Of a stretch of DNA of 64,000 nucleotides, positions 35,331 through 49,700 are shown piece by piece. The DNA is from Crotalaria pallida. Its lineage: Eukaryota > Streptophyta > Magnoliopsida > Fabales > Fabaceae. Position numbers and translations under genes: made by a program. Location of the stretch: positions 122,557,706 through 122,621,705 of the forward strand of contig CM075650.1 of NCBI GenBank assembly GCA_037953625.1. The letters run 5' to 3'. Below the pieces are notes generated by a model, which saw only the letters and a program-made list of their open reading frames with translations, was not told the DNA's origin and searched no databases. Position 1 is the stretch's first letter. Each line of letters begins with the position of its first letter.

Positions 35331-36528
35331 TACATTTCATGTTTTTTTTTTCAATTTTTTGGCTAAGAATAAGAACCCAAAAGTGAAAATAAATTTTTGA
35401 AAAACTAAATATTTTAAACTTTTAACTTCTTAAATACACAATTTCCCAATTAACATTTCTACTCTAGGATTATCAAGACTAAGAATTAGAAAAGGGTCTT
35501 GCTAACGAGTGTCTTTAGGACAATTGTTAAGGTTTCTAAATTTAAAAAATTAATCATAAGTGCACATTACTCCGTGTCTCGAGAATCTAAAAAAAAATTT
35601 TCAATGGTTATTTACTTCATTTGATTTCTTAACAAGTGCATCAAGGACACTTGTTAGCATTTTCCTTAGAAAAATCGCCTATTTTTTTAAATTTCGCTTT
35701 TTCTTTTACAGCACATCACTAATCACATCTCATTCATATATTCCTCTCTTCCCTACATCACTTGCACTCAAAATAGTGGTGTTGGAGAAACATTTTCCAT
35801 TCAAGTATGCAGATCAAATGCTACCAGCATATCTTATAGAAACTACTTTATATTAATGAATATAAAATGTTAACTTCCATTAACAAAAAGGAACAATAAA
35901 GATTTATCATGAGCATAGAATGATTTGTACCATTGTGGCATCAAATGACTTATAGAGCCTGTTTGCGAGTTGAATTTTCAAGGGTTTAGGGAGGAGGTGA
36001 GAGCTTACACTTGTGAAAGAATCGAAGCCTGCCTTTTCCCTATCTTCCCTTCCAAATACCAACTCACAAACAACCCCTTCAGGAATTAACTAAAGGGAGA
36101 TCTGAGATAGATGAAAATACACAACATAAAATAGTTATTATCTAAATGCTTTATTGTTCCAGTAAACTCCATTAGGAGTGACAATAAATACTTTCACATG
36201 GTCTTATGACTCTTATCTTTCTTCCTCTAGTAGTGACACATAATTTATAAAATTCAACAGGAATCTTCTGTGGTGGGGGCAGGGGGCATGAGAAACAAAA
36301 TAAAAGCAATAGAGCTTGGCCAAAATTCTGTAAAGAGGCTCCACTCCTTTCAAAACCCACCATCCCACAGGTAAGAGAGAAAATAACTTAAAAAAAACCT
36401 ATATTTCATTTTACAGACGAAACGGCTCGGCAGCAACCTCTGCAAGCCTTAAGAGACCAGCAAAACTACAAATACACAGGCTTCCATGGAGTAGGTAATG
36501 GGGGTAAACATTTGTACAGAGGAGACTA
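35331..36528. other. 3' flank of the AAA ATPase gene
   Basis: The part nearest 36528 should contain the 3' UTR of the minus-strand gene. No poly(A) site can be fixed from sequence alone. No other gene seen. Confidence 0.4.
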
Positions 36529-39500
36529 TCACATGAAATAGCTGAGTGAGCTTTTTCTTCTTGAACCACCTTCACCATATAGCTCATTCCATTGTAAAAG
36601 CTCGGTCATATTTACAGATTCTGAGGAAACACTTGCACATACCTGCATCAATATAACATTTAAGTTAATGTTGTTATGGAGGTCCGAAGGGCAGGAGAGG
36701 AAGCTGGTGTTTAAAGAGATTTTCATTTCACATACCTGTTGATGAGCATGTTTAAAATCTTCCATGTTCAAAGATCGGATATCCTCACTTCCACTTAATG
36801 CCGGAGCAGGTCTACCTTCGGCTAGAGCAGCAGCACGTTCCTGTCATGCATCAAACAAATTACCAAACATGAATGATTAATGCTATCATGATGATGGTAT
36901 GAATGTATGATTTCAAGCAACCATGAAGAGTTCGATCAGTAACATCACAGTTGCTCCCAAACCCTGCATTCTGATAACACCATTCAGAAGAAACATACCT
37001 TTTTCTCCTTTTCTAATATCTCTTTAATTGGACGGTGTGCTGCAGTTACACACAAATTCTGCAATAACAGAAGAGAAAGCATGAAGCACCCAAATATTGA
37101 GCAACTAACATCATCACTTTAAAGAACAGCTATATAACCTTAAGATCACTTCCAGAATATCCATCAGTCATACTTGCAATTGCCTCCAGATCAACATCAG
37201 AACACAAGTCCTCTTTTGCCAGTATAACTTTTAATATTTTTGCTCTATTCGGAGCATCAGGCAAGTTTACCATTAATCTGCAGAACACCAAAGATTTAGA
37301 AAACATCAGGCATCACCCAGTCCCCTAAACCCCTTTCCAATTAAAAATAAAAGAGCGAAAAAGTGCAGTTGAATATGGTATTGACCTCCGTGGCAATCTC
37401 CGTATGACAGCCTCATCAAGGTCATAAGGCCTATTAGTGGCTGCAAGGACAAGAACTCGCTCAGTTTCCTTCGTACGTAAGCCATCCCAGTTCACCATGA
37501 ATTCATTTTTCATCTTTCGCATGGCCTCATGCTCCCCTGGATTTTCCCTGCGGCCCAACATGCTATCAACCTATACAAGAAGCCATATCAGTTCACTGAT
37601 CTATTTGCCATCTGATAAATTAATACAAGAAACTAACATTTCATGTAAAAGGCTTACTTCGTCCACAAATATAACACTAGGAGCAATTTTACTGGCCAGG
37701 GAGAAAACAGCTTTCACATATTTCTCACCCTCACCAAACCACTGAAGCAAAAAGGAGCAAGGATACGAGTTAAATAACAAACTAACAGAGAAGAGATTAA
37801 AAATTCAAAATACAGTCGATGAAGCCAATCTTAACCTTAGACGTAATGCTTGACATGGAAATGTTGATGAAGTTTGCACCAGCTTCAGTAGCTACTGCCT
37901 TAGCAAGCATTGTTTTACCTGTTCCTGGGGGACCAAATAATAGGATACCCTTACATGGCTGCGAAAAGGTAAAACAGTCAGAAACTAGGGTACTGAATGA
38001 GTTCAAAGTACATAAGCTATTAGCCACTTAGAAGAACAAAAGAAGTTCTACATAATTTTAGTAGTTCTGATTTTTGCAAGAATATAATTATAAAAATACA
38101 CTATTTCTGGAGGCAAAGCACGGTGAATTCTATTGTCTAGAGTTTTCAGAGCTGGATTGGAGCTATAGAGTAGATGTTTTGTGTTTTGCAGCATCTTTTA
38201 TTGTCAATTGTTGGCATTGGTGAGTTTGGGTTTCTGTTTTTGGAGTTTTGAAGGAAAGGCACCTCTTCCTTCGTTTGATTGGAATTACAGTATTGGTTTG
38301 GAATGGTGGATGGGTCATTCCCACTCGTGCTCGGGTAGTTCTAATGGGTTTGAGACATCTACAAGGCATACAATTATGCCTTTCAGCGCAAACCCACACA
38401 GTATCAACACCAGTCTTCTGCTCGTTAATCACTCAAGAGGGTCTTTTACCCACAACCATATCTATTCAAAACTATTACTGTTATGATGTTGAATTTGATG
38501 CTTATATTACATTCCGAGCTTCACAGGTTATAACCACAACTTCTACCACTATCTTTTTCAATCTGGTAATCCCATCACTTGTCCCACAACCAGGTCGTTG
38601 ATTCAAATGTAACAGATGACATGACTTGTACACAAGTGTTCTTTGTTCATTTCAGTCTTCTTCTTTATTACCTAGCGACACTCTTGTTAATCGTTCTTCT
38701 GCTCTGGTAGTCAGAACTCAGAAGAGGCACAGACTATCATTCTTCCCTTTACAGTATGTCTTATGTCTACCAAACCTCCATTTGAATTTTTTGTCTGTTA
38801 GCATAACTATAAATACCATGAATTGTAGTGTTCACTTTTTCCCCTTCTCACTCCTTATATGCTCTTCCTCCAAAAGTTTTAGGGCACTTCTTTTGTCCAA
38901 CATAATCATACTCAGGTCTCTAAGCTGGATCCTCATTCTCTTAAGTGTGTCCAAGTTACTCTCAGTCAAAATTGTTACAGATGTTATTCTCCTGACTTCG
39001 TCTCTATCTTGTCTCCATTGATGTGACCTTTCATACTACTCCTATCTCTTTAGAGCCATCCCCTTCGTCTACCACCAGTGGGACGATGACTTATTGGATA
39101 TTACTTTCATGTACCTTCTCCTTCATCTAGTTCATCCACTTCAGATTCTACGATTCCTGTGTCTCCTCAGCCTCGTCCCCTTTTGTTTCTTCTTTTCCCA
39201 GCTACTATGTTAAGAAAAACAAGCAATCAGTTGTGGCAGATACTACTGCTCAAAGGCCACCAGATTCACCACCTCCTGTAGTCCCTTCTTCCTCCTTTGA
39301 CCTGCTCCTTTTAGTTTAGTCTTGATCTCCCAATCGCTCATGGGAAAGGTAAGAGCAGTTGTACCTCCTATCCTATTTCTTCTTGTGCCTCCTATAATGC
39401 AAAAGTCCTTTGCAACTGCTCAACTCTCACTATTCCTACCACTACCATGTCACAAGAGGGATAGTGTCTAGCTATGTTAGATGGAGATGTATGCCCTTGA

Positions 39501-40645
39501 ACATAATAACACTAGGGATTTGGTTTCTCTAATCAGCTGCTTAACAGGTTATTGATCATGTGCGGGTTCGCACTGTCAAGGTCAACCCTGATGGCTTTGT
39601 GGCTTGCTTAAAATCCCGTCTAGTTGCTAAGGATTGGTAGAGCTTATGGTGCTTATTATTCTGACACGAAAGTTTCTAGGCATCAATTGGATGTCAAAAA
39701 CACCTTTCTCAATGGTGAGTTGATGACATGCAATAAGAGGTGTATATGGAGAAACCAACCAGGTTTGTTTCTCAGGAAGAGAAGGTAAGGTGTGAAGATT
39801 GAAGAAATCAGTGTATGGCCTTATGTAAGTCCATTGGGCTTGTTTTGGATGATTTAGCCAGGCTGTCTTACAATTTGGAGTTCAAAGTAATTTGATCAAG
39901 CAATCTTTTTCCAACATTCTAAGGGTGGTTGTCCCATTCTAGTAGTTTATTTGGATTGCAAAATAAATTATTAACAGGAGTGATGAGGTTTGAATAAGAA
40001 AACTCAAGAATCTTAAAATACAGTTACGGGCTAAGGATTTGGGTGCATTGAAGTACTTCTTTGGTATTAAGGTGATGAATAGTAAGAAGGGCATACGTCA
40101 GAGACAGAAAGTGAGTTCTTGATTTGCTCAAAGAAACAGGTTTACTGATTACTTGGAGCTAAACCCGTTCAAACCCCCATCATGATTCCCAATGGTAAAC
40201 TTTTGGCAGATTATGGCTATGTTATTTCAAATCCTAAGAAGAACAGAAAATTGGTGGGTAACCTCATAGTTACTTGTTTTGATATCGCCTTCTTTGTCAG
40301 TGTGGTTACTCAGACCAAGTCATCTCCATGTACCCACTCATTTGGAGAAAGTTATTATTATATTCATATATTGAAAGAGGCTAGAGGTCGCGGTGTCTGG
40401 GATAAAGAGCATAGACATACTGCAATGGAGGGGTTTCCAAATGCTAAAAGGGATGGATCCCCTGTTGATACGAGATCCACTTCTGCCTATTATGCTCTTG
40501 TTTTGTTTGAGGTAAGTGATATCTTGCGTGTACTGATCTATTTCACAGTGTGTGGGTATATTATTGAGTGGGAGCAGGGCAGGGCGGGGACAGGGGGGCT
40601 AACAAGTTAGCTATTCTCCTTTCTGAATTCGACCAACAGAAATAA

Positions 40646-40721
<76 letters not shown>

Positions 40722-43700
40722 GGGATTTAACTACAACTGTCAACACTCAACAGACATGAAAAGAAATACATTTTAAGATGTAAAGTAAAACCTTGGTTAA
40801 TTGCCCCTTGCAAAAAAGCTCAGGCCTCTGTAAAGGAAGCATCACCAATTCCTTCATTGTATCCTTGACATTTTCAAGAGCTCCAATATCATCAAAAGTA
40901 ACACCAATGTCACTAGGTGGAATAACATCAGCCAAAAGCCTCTTTTCAAACTCGTTTTCGGTTACAATATCCTGATTCCCGACAACCCAAGGAGCAGGAT
41001 AATTAAGAATATAGCATTCTAGAAAAAAGAAATAAGGTGGGAACAAACTACCAGATGACACTATCTATGACAATCCAAGCAGCAAAAGTTCATAACACAA
41101 TCACCTTAAGAGACTTCTTTAGGCTCTTTGACTCATTCTGGATAGCCTGTAAAATCCCAATTCCATACTGGATGCTGATAAATTAAATAATGGTTAATAA
41201 CATAACAACCATGAAGATTAAAATAGAGAATATATCATATTTCTAACTTGCAGTGCAAGCTAGTAATTACCTCTCACAAGACAACACAAGCTTTGCATCA
41301 GGATCAGCTTCTAAATTCTGCATGAGGTGGTGGCTTAAAGCCCAACCAACAATCTTCTCTATATCTGCAATATATCAAACATGATGTAGGAGGGAGATTT
41401 AAGCTCCATATCACTAACTAAGCTCTTAGTGGCAGAACGTACTTTCATTTGTAAGTGTCTGATCCTTAATGCACAAGGTCTCAAGTCCTTCGCACTCCAT
41501 CCCGCAACGGCTTAAAACCTATATAGAAAATTTAATGATATGTAACTGTAAGTCGAGACACTACAATTATGTTTACACAAACATGCACGTCACTACACAA
41601 TGCAACATGGTCGCAGAATGGTAACTGACAGAAAGCAATTAAATGAATTAACCAATCCAATTAAAATAGCACATGAAACTACAGTTTATCTATCCTCTTG
41701 TTATTTGAATATTGAGATGTATCCTGATTCTCACATTAACATCAACATTGCAACATGAAATAGTGGTGTGTCCTAGTCATATGTGAGAAACTCCAAAATT
41801 CTGACATAAGGAATAGCAGCAAAGGACCCCATTGTCATCTCGGAATAGACAGGAAATATATATAACTACTGCAACTGGTCCATACCCCTCTATTTCTCAT
41901 TTTTCCACACCCCGTCTATTTTAAGCACAAAATTTTTCCAGGTAGTATCGTAATCAAGGGTAGATGCAAAACAAAAGGTTTCACTAGAACAGTAGTAAAC
42001 TACAAGGCAGGAAAAATGTACAAACATAAGAACTGTAGTGCCAAGGAAGAAGGAAATTTGCAAGTTCAAAGATCAACGTAGTAAGCTGCTGCCCCAGACC
42101 CCACTCACTCTCATAAAATCTAAAGATTGTACCCATAAACATATAGAATCACTTGGCAGACTAAATCTTGTGTAGCCAAAATTGCATTTCCTGTATATGA
42201 AGGCTTATATAAAGTTATAAACCTAACTTAGCACTATATTGAAGCCTCCATAATCAGCAAAATAATTTATGTAACCTTGAATTAGCCTTAGAACAAGTAC
42301 AAAGATTACATCCATTACAATAAGTCCTATCTCAAACATTATCCTAACTGCCTTGTACAAAATGCATTTACTTGGATACAAAACTTCTATTAATCTATCC
42401 TGTAACATTGATCCAAATACATAATCACCAACTCAGATCAAAACCTTAACATATTGGAGCACTCATTGCAATTAATAGTAGTAAAATACCAAAACGGAAG
42501 GGGATGGCTCAATAGACAAAAAAGCTTGGTTCCACAATGAAAATGACGTTTAGGACAAAACATTGTTTTTGGGCACCAATATAGGTATAAGGTTTTAAAA
42601 GAATATTAAATAAATACAACCAAAAAAAACTTTTCATGAAGTAGTTTGAACTAAAATTATAAGCGCATACCGTGCGCAAATGGTGCAAATTTCCTTTTAT
42701 TTTCAGAGTCTCAACATCTCGATCAAGTTGCTGCTTCCAAGATGCCAAAAGCCCCTCATCCTATAATAACAAACATATTATTAACATTATATTTTATAGG
42801 AGAAAAGAAATTGATGAAATGCTAACAACTGCACATACCTGTGGCATCTGAATTGTTACTTTATTTGGAAAAAGCTTGGTCAAAGTTTTGTTTGGCTTCG
42901 GGACTTCCTTTCCCCTTTCATGCAATCTTCCAAAACCATCCTGGAAAAAAAAAATTAAGAGTCATGATATTACTATCACTGAGAAAACCTGAAAGAACTT
43001 TCATTAGGTTGCATGTAAGTAATCATCAAAGCACAAGCATATACAGGAAACAAATGCATAAACAGACAATTCCTGTTTCTCTGTTTTCAATAAAAGAATG
43101 AACTCAAAAGGAAATGAAGTTCTTACAGGGAAAGCCAAGTCAAGAAGGGCAGTCTGACTGCCACCGAACTTTGTAAAAACCAAACCCCCAGGATGCGACT
43201 GCAAAGAAAAATTAGTTATATGTCAATGACATGATAACTATATACATTCATTTTGTTTTTGGGATAAGAGATTATATACATTTATTTATACCAGAGATGA
43301 GAGGGAAATAAAAAGGATCAAATATATAGGATATCCAATTTGTATCTTCAACCATTATACAATATACACATCTTTTTAAGTTTCTCAATTAATAAAACAC
43401 AACCATACACACACACACAAACACACACACATAAACACATACATAAATAACCATACCTACTTAATATACAGAACTTTAGACTCTTGATAAATTCATTCAA
43501 CAAAAATGCATAACCAAATCCAAATGGTATACATTTAAAACTTCGCCGATATTATCTTGCCATGGGCTGTTAAAAATCTTTTTTCTACAATACTATACAT
43601 CTCAAAGCTTCTAATGCTTCAATGTGAATACCATTTTAGCAATACAAAACAATGTTCATTAAAAAAAGTACCTTCTCCTTTCGACTGTCATTGTTTGTGT

Positions 43701-46700
43701 GTGAACCGATTACCACCACATTGTCTGGAAGCTTCTCAAGCTTACTTTTAAAGGAATTTGGATCTCCATTTCCTACAATGGACTTCTCTGCATCTTTCAT
43801 GAACAAAATGAAAGGTGCACTTCTGCTTTCACTCAACACAACCTGAAATAGAAAAACATACAGATTATAATTGTAAGATTGAAGCATAATATAATTAGAA
43901 GAAAACCTTACAAGATCAGAGAGTGAAGTAAAAGGTGACCTCAAACAATGTATTAATAAGTAATTTGTCCAGTTCATCAACACCACTGTTTTCCAAGCGA
44001 AGATCAGTGACTGGAAAAAAGGAAAAAGACTGCTTCAGAATCTAGGACCAAAATAAAGCTCAAAGATAAAAAAGATTCAAGATTTATTAGACAGGGCATT
44101 ACCGTTGCAGAAAAATCCTTGACCTCCCTCACAAGCACCTCCAAGATCAACTCCATCAGGTATGGGTTTATCAAATCTTACACCAACTTTTGACAGCGGA
44201 TTATCATCAAAAACCAAGACAACCTTCCCACGACTTCCATTAGGTGGACCCCTATATGAGCAAAGTGCAATTCCTCAGCCAAATAATAACCAAAAAATCA
44301 TAACACTTGCACTTTGTTTGTTATGGGTGGAAATGGACGAAATGGTTTTGGAAAGAATGATAATTAGAGCTGAAAGTTACATTACGTTGTCTAAAACACG
44401 TTAATTTGGAGGAATTAAACAGAAAAAAATGTTAGACAGAATTCTATTTAAAATGAAAAGAAAGTTAAAGTGAAGAGAAAATTAACAGTTTTTTTTTAAG
44501 GTAAATAGACATACATTACCTTGAACCGCCAAAACAAACAAGAGCATAATTGATCAAAAACAAGAACACTAGTCACCATCTATGATGGGTTCTAGGCTTC
44601 TAGCACAAGGGAAAGTTGGTCATAGTATAAGTTACTATCATAGTAATAGTTAGTTATAGCAGAATATGAAAATGTCTGTATTTTCTTGTCCCAAATTTAT
44701 ATGATTACCAAAAGGGAGAATAAAATTAATTTTCATGCCCTTTCTCGCACTGCAGTTCCCATATCTCCCACAAGTAATATAGTCTACTTATCGTCCATAT
44801 TGCCATGTTGTAGTCAAGAGTGAGGGCATTGTGTTACAGCCATTCAATTTTGGTGAAATAATTTCCATGGATACACTACTATGGTTATGTATGGGAACTA
44901 ATTTGAGGAATCCAAATCACGGTTTTAAGGTGCAAAACTCATTCACAATTTTTCTGACATGTTTGCTAAAATCATTTTCAGTTAGTTGTAACTACTAACT
45001 AGGTTTGGGGTCCAAAACCATAATTGAAAATGAAGTGAAAAATTTTCACTTCTCTATTTCATCAAAACTCTTTTATTCAGCTACTATTATGACCTTTGTA
45101 GTTAGAATCATATGATACATATCCCGAATCGAAACAAAAAATATATCCAGGGATGCAGATCATTAGTCGAATCTGACATGTATAAGATCATAACAGATTC
45201 ACACCTAAAATGCAAAAAATCACAGGAATCGGGATTCCGGGAGTTTGTATGTGATTCTAGAAGAAAGGCGCAAAGTTGAGTCACATGTGTGCAAAAGGGT
45301 CAGGCCACACACAACCCCAGTTTCCAAAACATTTTTAAGGCGGCCTAAGGGGTTTTTCTGAAATGGTTGGGTCAGTGCGACCCAATTCGAAATTTAGCCC
45401 TTTCTGTTGTGAGTTTTACTGTGATAAAGGGCAGGAAGTGACAAAACAACCCATATTTTACTGAATAGGGTTTTCAACAAAGTTTGAATAATTAAAAAAT
45501 TGGTCCTTTCTCTTCTTTGTTATAATTATTTTAGAAAGTTTCTGGTGATGCTTTTAGGATTTATTATGACTTCAATGTTAATTGATTTCGAAGTTTATGT
45601 TTTAGTTTGTTGCTCATTAATGAAATATTTGATTTGAAAATGGTAATATCTATATTATTTATTTATTTATGTGCAAATATATTTTATTATTAATTATTGG
45701 TCATGTATCTTACGATATATGATTTGATTCGACTCACAATTCGGAAAACAAGTCCTCCGATCCACGGTATGAATCTCGATTTGATAACCTTGATTATGAC
45801 CCATGAAAAATTGAATGCTGCCTTCATTTGCCCCCAAACATTGTAGATTTGTTTTGGTAATTACACATCTAAAAGTCATTTCGATCAACACTATCCAAAT
45901 AATTTTCAGTCTACCAAAACTACTTTCAAATTTCAAGAATAAAGTATCCAAACATAAATCAGCTACAATCCAAACCCAGTTTCAATCACAACCAAGATTG
46001 GAAAAGCCAAGTTTCTCAAAACTCAGTTTTGAAAACTATAATTCAAAAACATGCTATATCATTTATATAACCATTATATGCAACTAAAGTTCTCTAGTTA
46101 ATTTGGTAATTGGTACATGCAAAAAGACAATGCAAACACAACAATGAGTGTCAGAGAGAAATAGAAACCATTACAGAAAAGTTTACTACTGACTTGTACC
46201 TTGAAGAAGATGCAGAACAGTTTACTACTAACTTGTACCTTGAAGAAGTCGGATACAAACTACCAGAAGATGAACAGCTATATTTTACCCTATCCCCTGC
46301 ATGATTAAATATGGAAAACATTAACACTTTCAGGTAAATTCAGGCTCTTTAAAGATGGGAGAAAAGCAGAAGAGCACATACCTTGTTTAAACAAACAATT
46401 TTTAGCAGTCCCAGAGATAGATGGTACACTTTCAATTTCCATCTTAGGCTGAGACTCAAGCCCATGTGAAGTAGGTGCATTGGAAGAGCTAGGCGTATCT
46501 GTGTCACTAGCTGATGGATCCACAGCAACAGCAATGTCTGTGGGTGAAGGACTTTGTTTAGCGGAGCTGCAGGATTTTTCAGCATTCAATCCATCTTTGA
46601 GCAGTTCAGCTTCCTTTGAAGATAAACCCTATCAACACACAACAAATAAAAATTCATTATCGTAGTTTTCAGTGAAAAGAATAATTTAATGAAGCATCAA

Positions 46701-49700
46701 CAAAAGAGGTAATGCATGGAATAACCCCAATATCAGACCAACAAGGAAACTTTATCTTACACCCAAAAGCAAATGGCTATCAAATATGAGCAATTTAGCT
46801 CCAAAGTACTTTGCTAGTGCTTTTGCCAGCATCTCCTGATATATTTCTGATCCTGTAAAAAAAAAAAGCGAAAATCGGCAAATGAGGGAAACAAGGAGTG
46901 GAAGGTAAAGAAGTTAAAACCAAAACATTAAAATAAAATAAAGGAGAGGAGTAGTGCAATACACCTGCAGGTCCTGAGAGTAGAATACGAGGGTTTATGG
47001 TTGTAAGATCTGTGGTGTACTTTGCATGTTCGCTATGCTTCAGGTGTATAACGCATGCTGCAACCAGGACATTTTTTGTATTCTCACTACAAAAAGAGAT
47101 CAGATATTAAATTAAAGAAAGAAGCTGTAGAATGACTTAGCAAAAATGCATAAAGGACTTGACCAAGTCATACAAATAACAAATAGTCTTAATTTTATTT
47201 ATAATAAAAAAAAAATGAATCCCAGAAACTGTATTTCAAAATTGAATGTCAAGTTTTATACCATTGTGAACTTCTGGCAACAGGCATTGCTAGGAAGGAA
47301 GATACAACATGCAAAGATAAAACTAGATATTGATTTGGAACTAACATTGATAAAAGCAGCACCATGGATACGAAAATCAAAATGCATAGGACAAATTCAA
47401 ATGCATAAACAAATATTTCATAGAAAATAAAAGGTACCATGGTAAAAATATTTATAAGACCTTTAACATAACATAGCAATAAATATAGAAGAGAAGAGAA
47501 TTATACCTTAAATAGTACGGGAAGTTGTCAAAGGACACTTCCATTTCTTTTCCATCCAAAATTGCAGCTTGGACATCTTCTTTAAAAACTGCACAGCGCA
47601 CAGACATACCCGCAGTTGACGCAGCTTGTGAATCTCTCGCCCCATTTTTTTCTTCCAATACCTGTTTAAAGATATTTTTGCTCAATTTCACTTTACAACT
47701 AGATCCAGCAAGGATCCTGAAGAAAGGCCTTAGGAAATCATTCACCCCAGAGAGTTTTACATTGCCTGCCTCTGTTCCCGCATCGTCTGGATTGCAATCC
47801 ATAGGAGAGTTCTTGTCACTTGCTCCAACGTCAGAAGCTTTATCAGTCCCTACATTTGGAGTTGAGTTACCTTCGAGACCACTAGGCTCAGTTTCTGTAC
47901 CATCATGGGCAACAGAATGACTAGAAGCGTCAGTAACATGGTGAGGTTTATTGGAAGTCTGAGATGGAGACTTCAATCTTGTAAGATCCTGTTTGAGGCT
48001 AGAAAGAGAAGCCAAGATGGATGCCCCAGCCACAGCTGAAGGGTCTCCAGTTCTCCTTTCAAGCTGGACAAATTTCCCAACATTCTGAATTTCAGCACCC
48101 TTAACTGCAACCTCGGTATTCAGTTGCTGAAAAATCTAGGTCAAAATAAATTAAGGAAACCCATGCAGAAACAGGTAAAAAGACTAAATTAAGAACAAGG
48201 AAGTAATAGAGAATGCTGATGCTGCTCCTTTATTAAAAATAAATAAATAAATAAAACAGGAGGGATGAAAGAATGTCATTCAACTGAAAAAACTAGAAGG
48301 ATACATAAGAATGATTCCCCACCAAACCAAAAACCACTTCATCACCCGAGTTAAGCATGCAGCTCGTATTCTTCTTGACAAGTGTCCCATTTACTAGCAC
48401 AGATCCTTTGCTACCCGTACTTTCGAGCACAGCTACAGCACCTTCTTCACGCTGATCATTTCCACAAACAACAGTAATAATACTGCATATAATATCCTTA
48501 GATATTCACCACAAACAACTGGAAAGAAAAACGGAAAAAGGCAACCAAGCACACAAGGCATCTATAGTATATAATTTATAGGGCTTAGACATAGTAAGTT
48601 AATCTCAGATAGCGGTGAGAAGAGACCAACTCCAAAAACTTTATAGTGGGATAGCTACTACATTGAAAAATAGCAAATATAATTAAAAAAACTTCAAAAC
48701 CAATAAACGTATTTCAGAAATTGAATGTCTTTTTATATTTATACAATTTTACACATAATTATAAAATTTTACAATTTTATTGAAATAATTAATAATATGA
48801 TAAAGATATTGTTCGAAATAATGGCATGACACTAATGTCAACCATGAGAATAAATCAATGTGATAACCGAAAAAGCCAATCACTTCAAAACTAGTGATTA
48901 AAGTCATGATCAGCTGTAAACTACAACAACAACAACTAAGCCTTTGTCCCACTAGGTGGGGTCGGCTACATGGATCAAACGAGGCCATAAAGGCCTATCA
49001 TAAATCATGTCTTTGGATAAGGCATTGATTGCCATATCCTTCTCAATTGGATCAGCTGTAAACTACTAACATGAAAATCATATAATAACTATTGACACAA
49101 CTCATAATCAAGACAAACCTTCCAAAGTGGCCAAAGGCTGCTCAGCGAAGCACCAGCGCTATAGTGCCACGTAACAACACAATTAAATACACCCATAGAA
49201 CAAGAAACATTTGTCAAATATTAACGGGATAAAGTGAACAATTTGCACGTGCTAAGGTGCATGCTTGGAAAAGCCTAACCATACCATACCAAATTATCAC
49301 GTACAATCTCATCCACGTAACATCCGAAACTCCATAACAAAATACTATATTATCCTACGATATACCTCAGTATGCTTGATCTTGCATAAATTAGCACTTA
49401 TATTCGGATCCTTCAACGGAAAGTTGCAATTCCTACTGGAACCGATCGTGAAGTTGGCCGTGCAAATGGCAACATTCGGATTCTGCAGCAACAATAAATA
49501 CTCCATATAAATATACCATGTGTGTTTAGATTAGCTCCTTTACACTCAAAAAAATGATTTTTTTTCCCAAACGTAATCAAAAATTCAAAACCAAAATCAT
49601 GCAAGAAATCCAGCCCACATGATACTCATAGTTAACACTCAAAATAACGGTACGAAATATACCTGCGAAGACTGAGTCAAGAGCTTGCACCAGGGAACTG

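Noticed and set aside
38181..39021. Plus-strand ORFs of 101-131 residues in the AAA gene intron
   Set aside because: They overlap the decayed copia fragment in shifting frames and show no intact domain.
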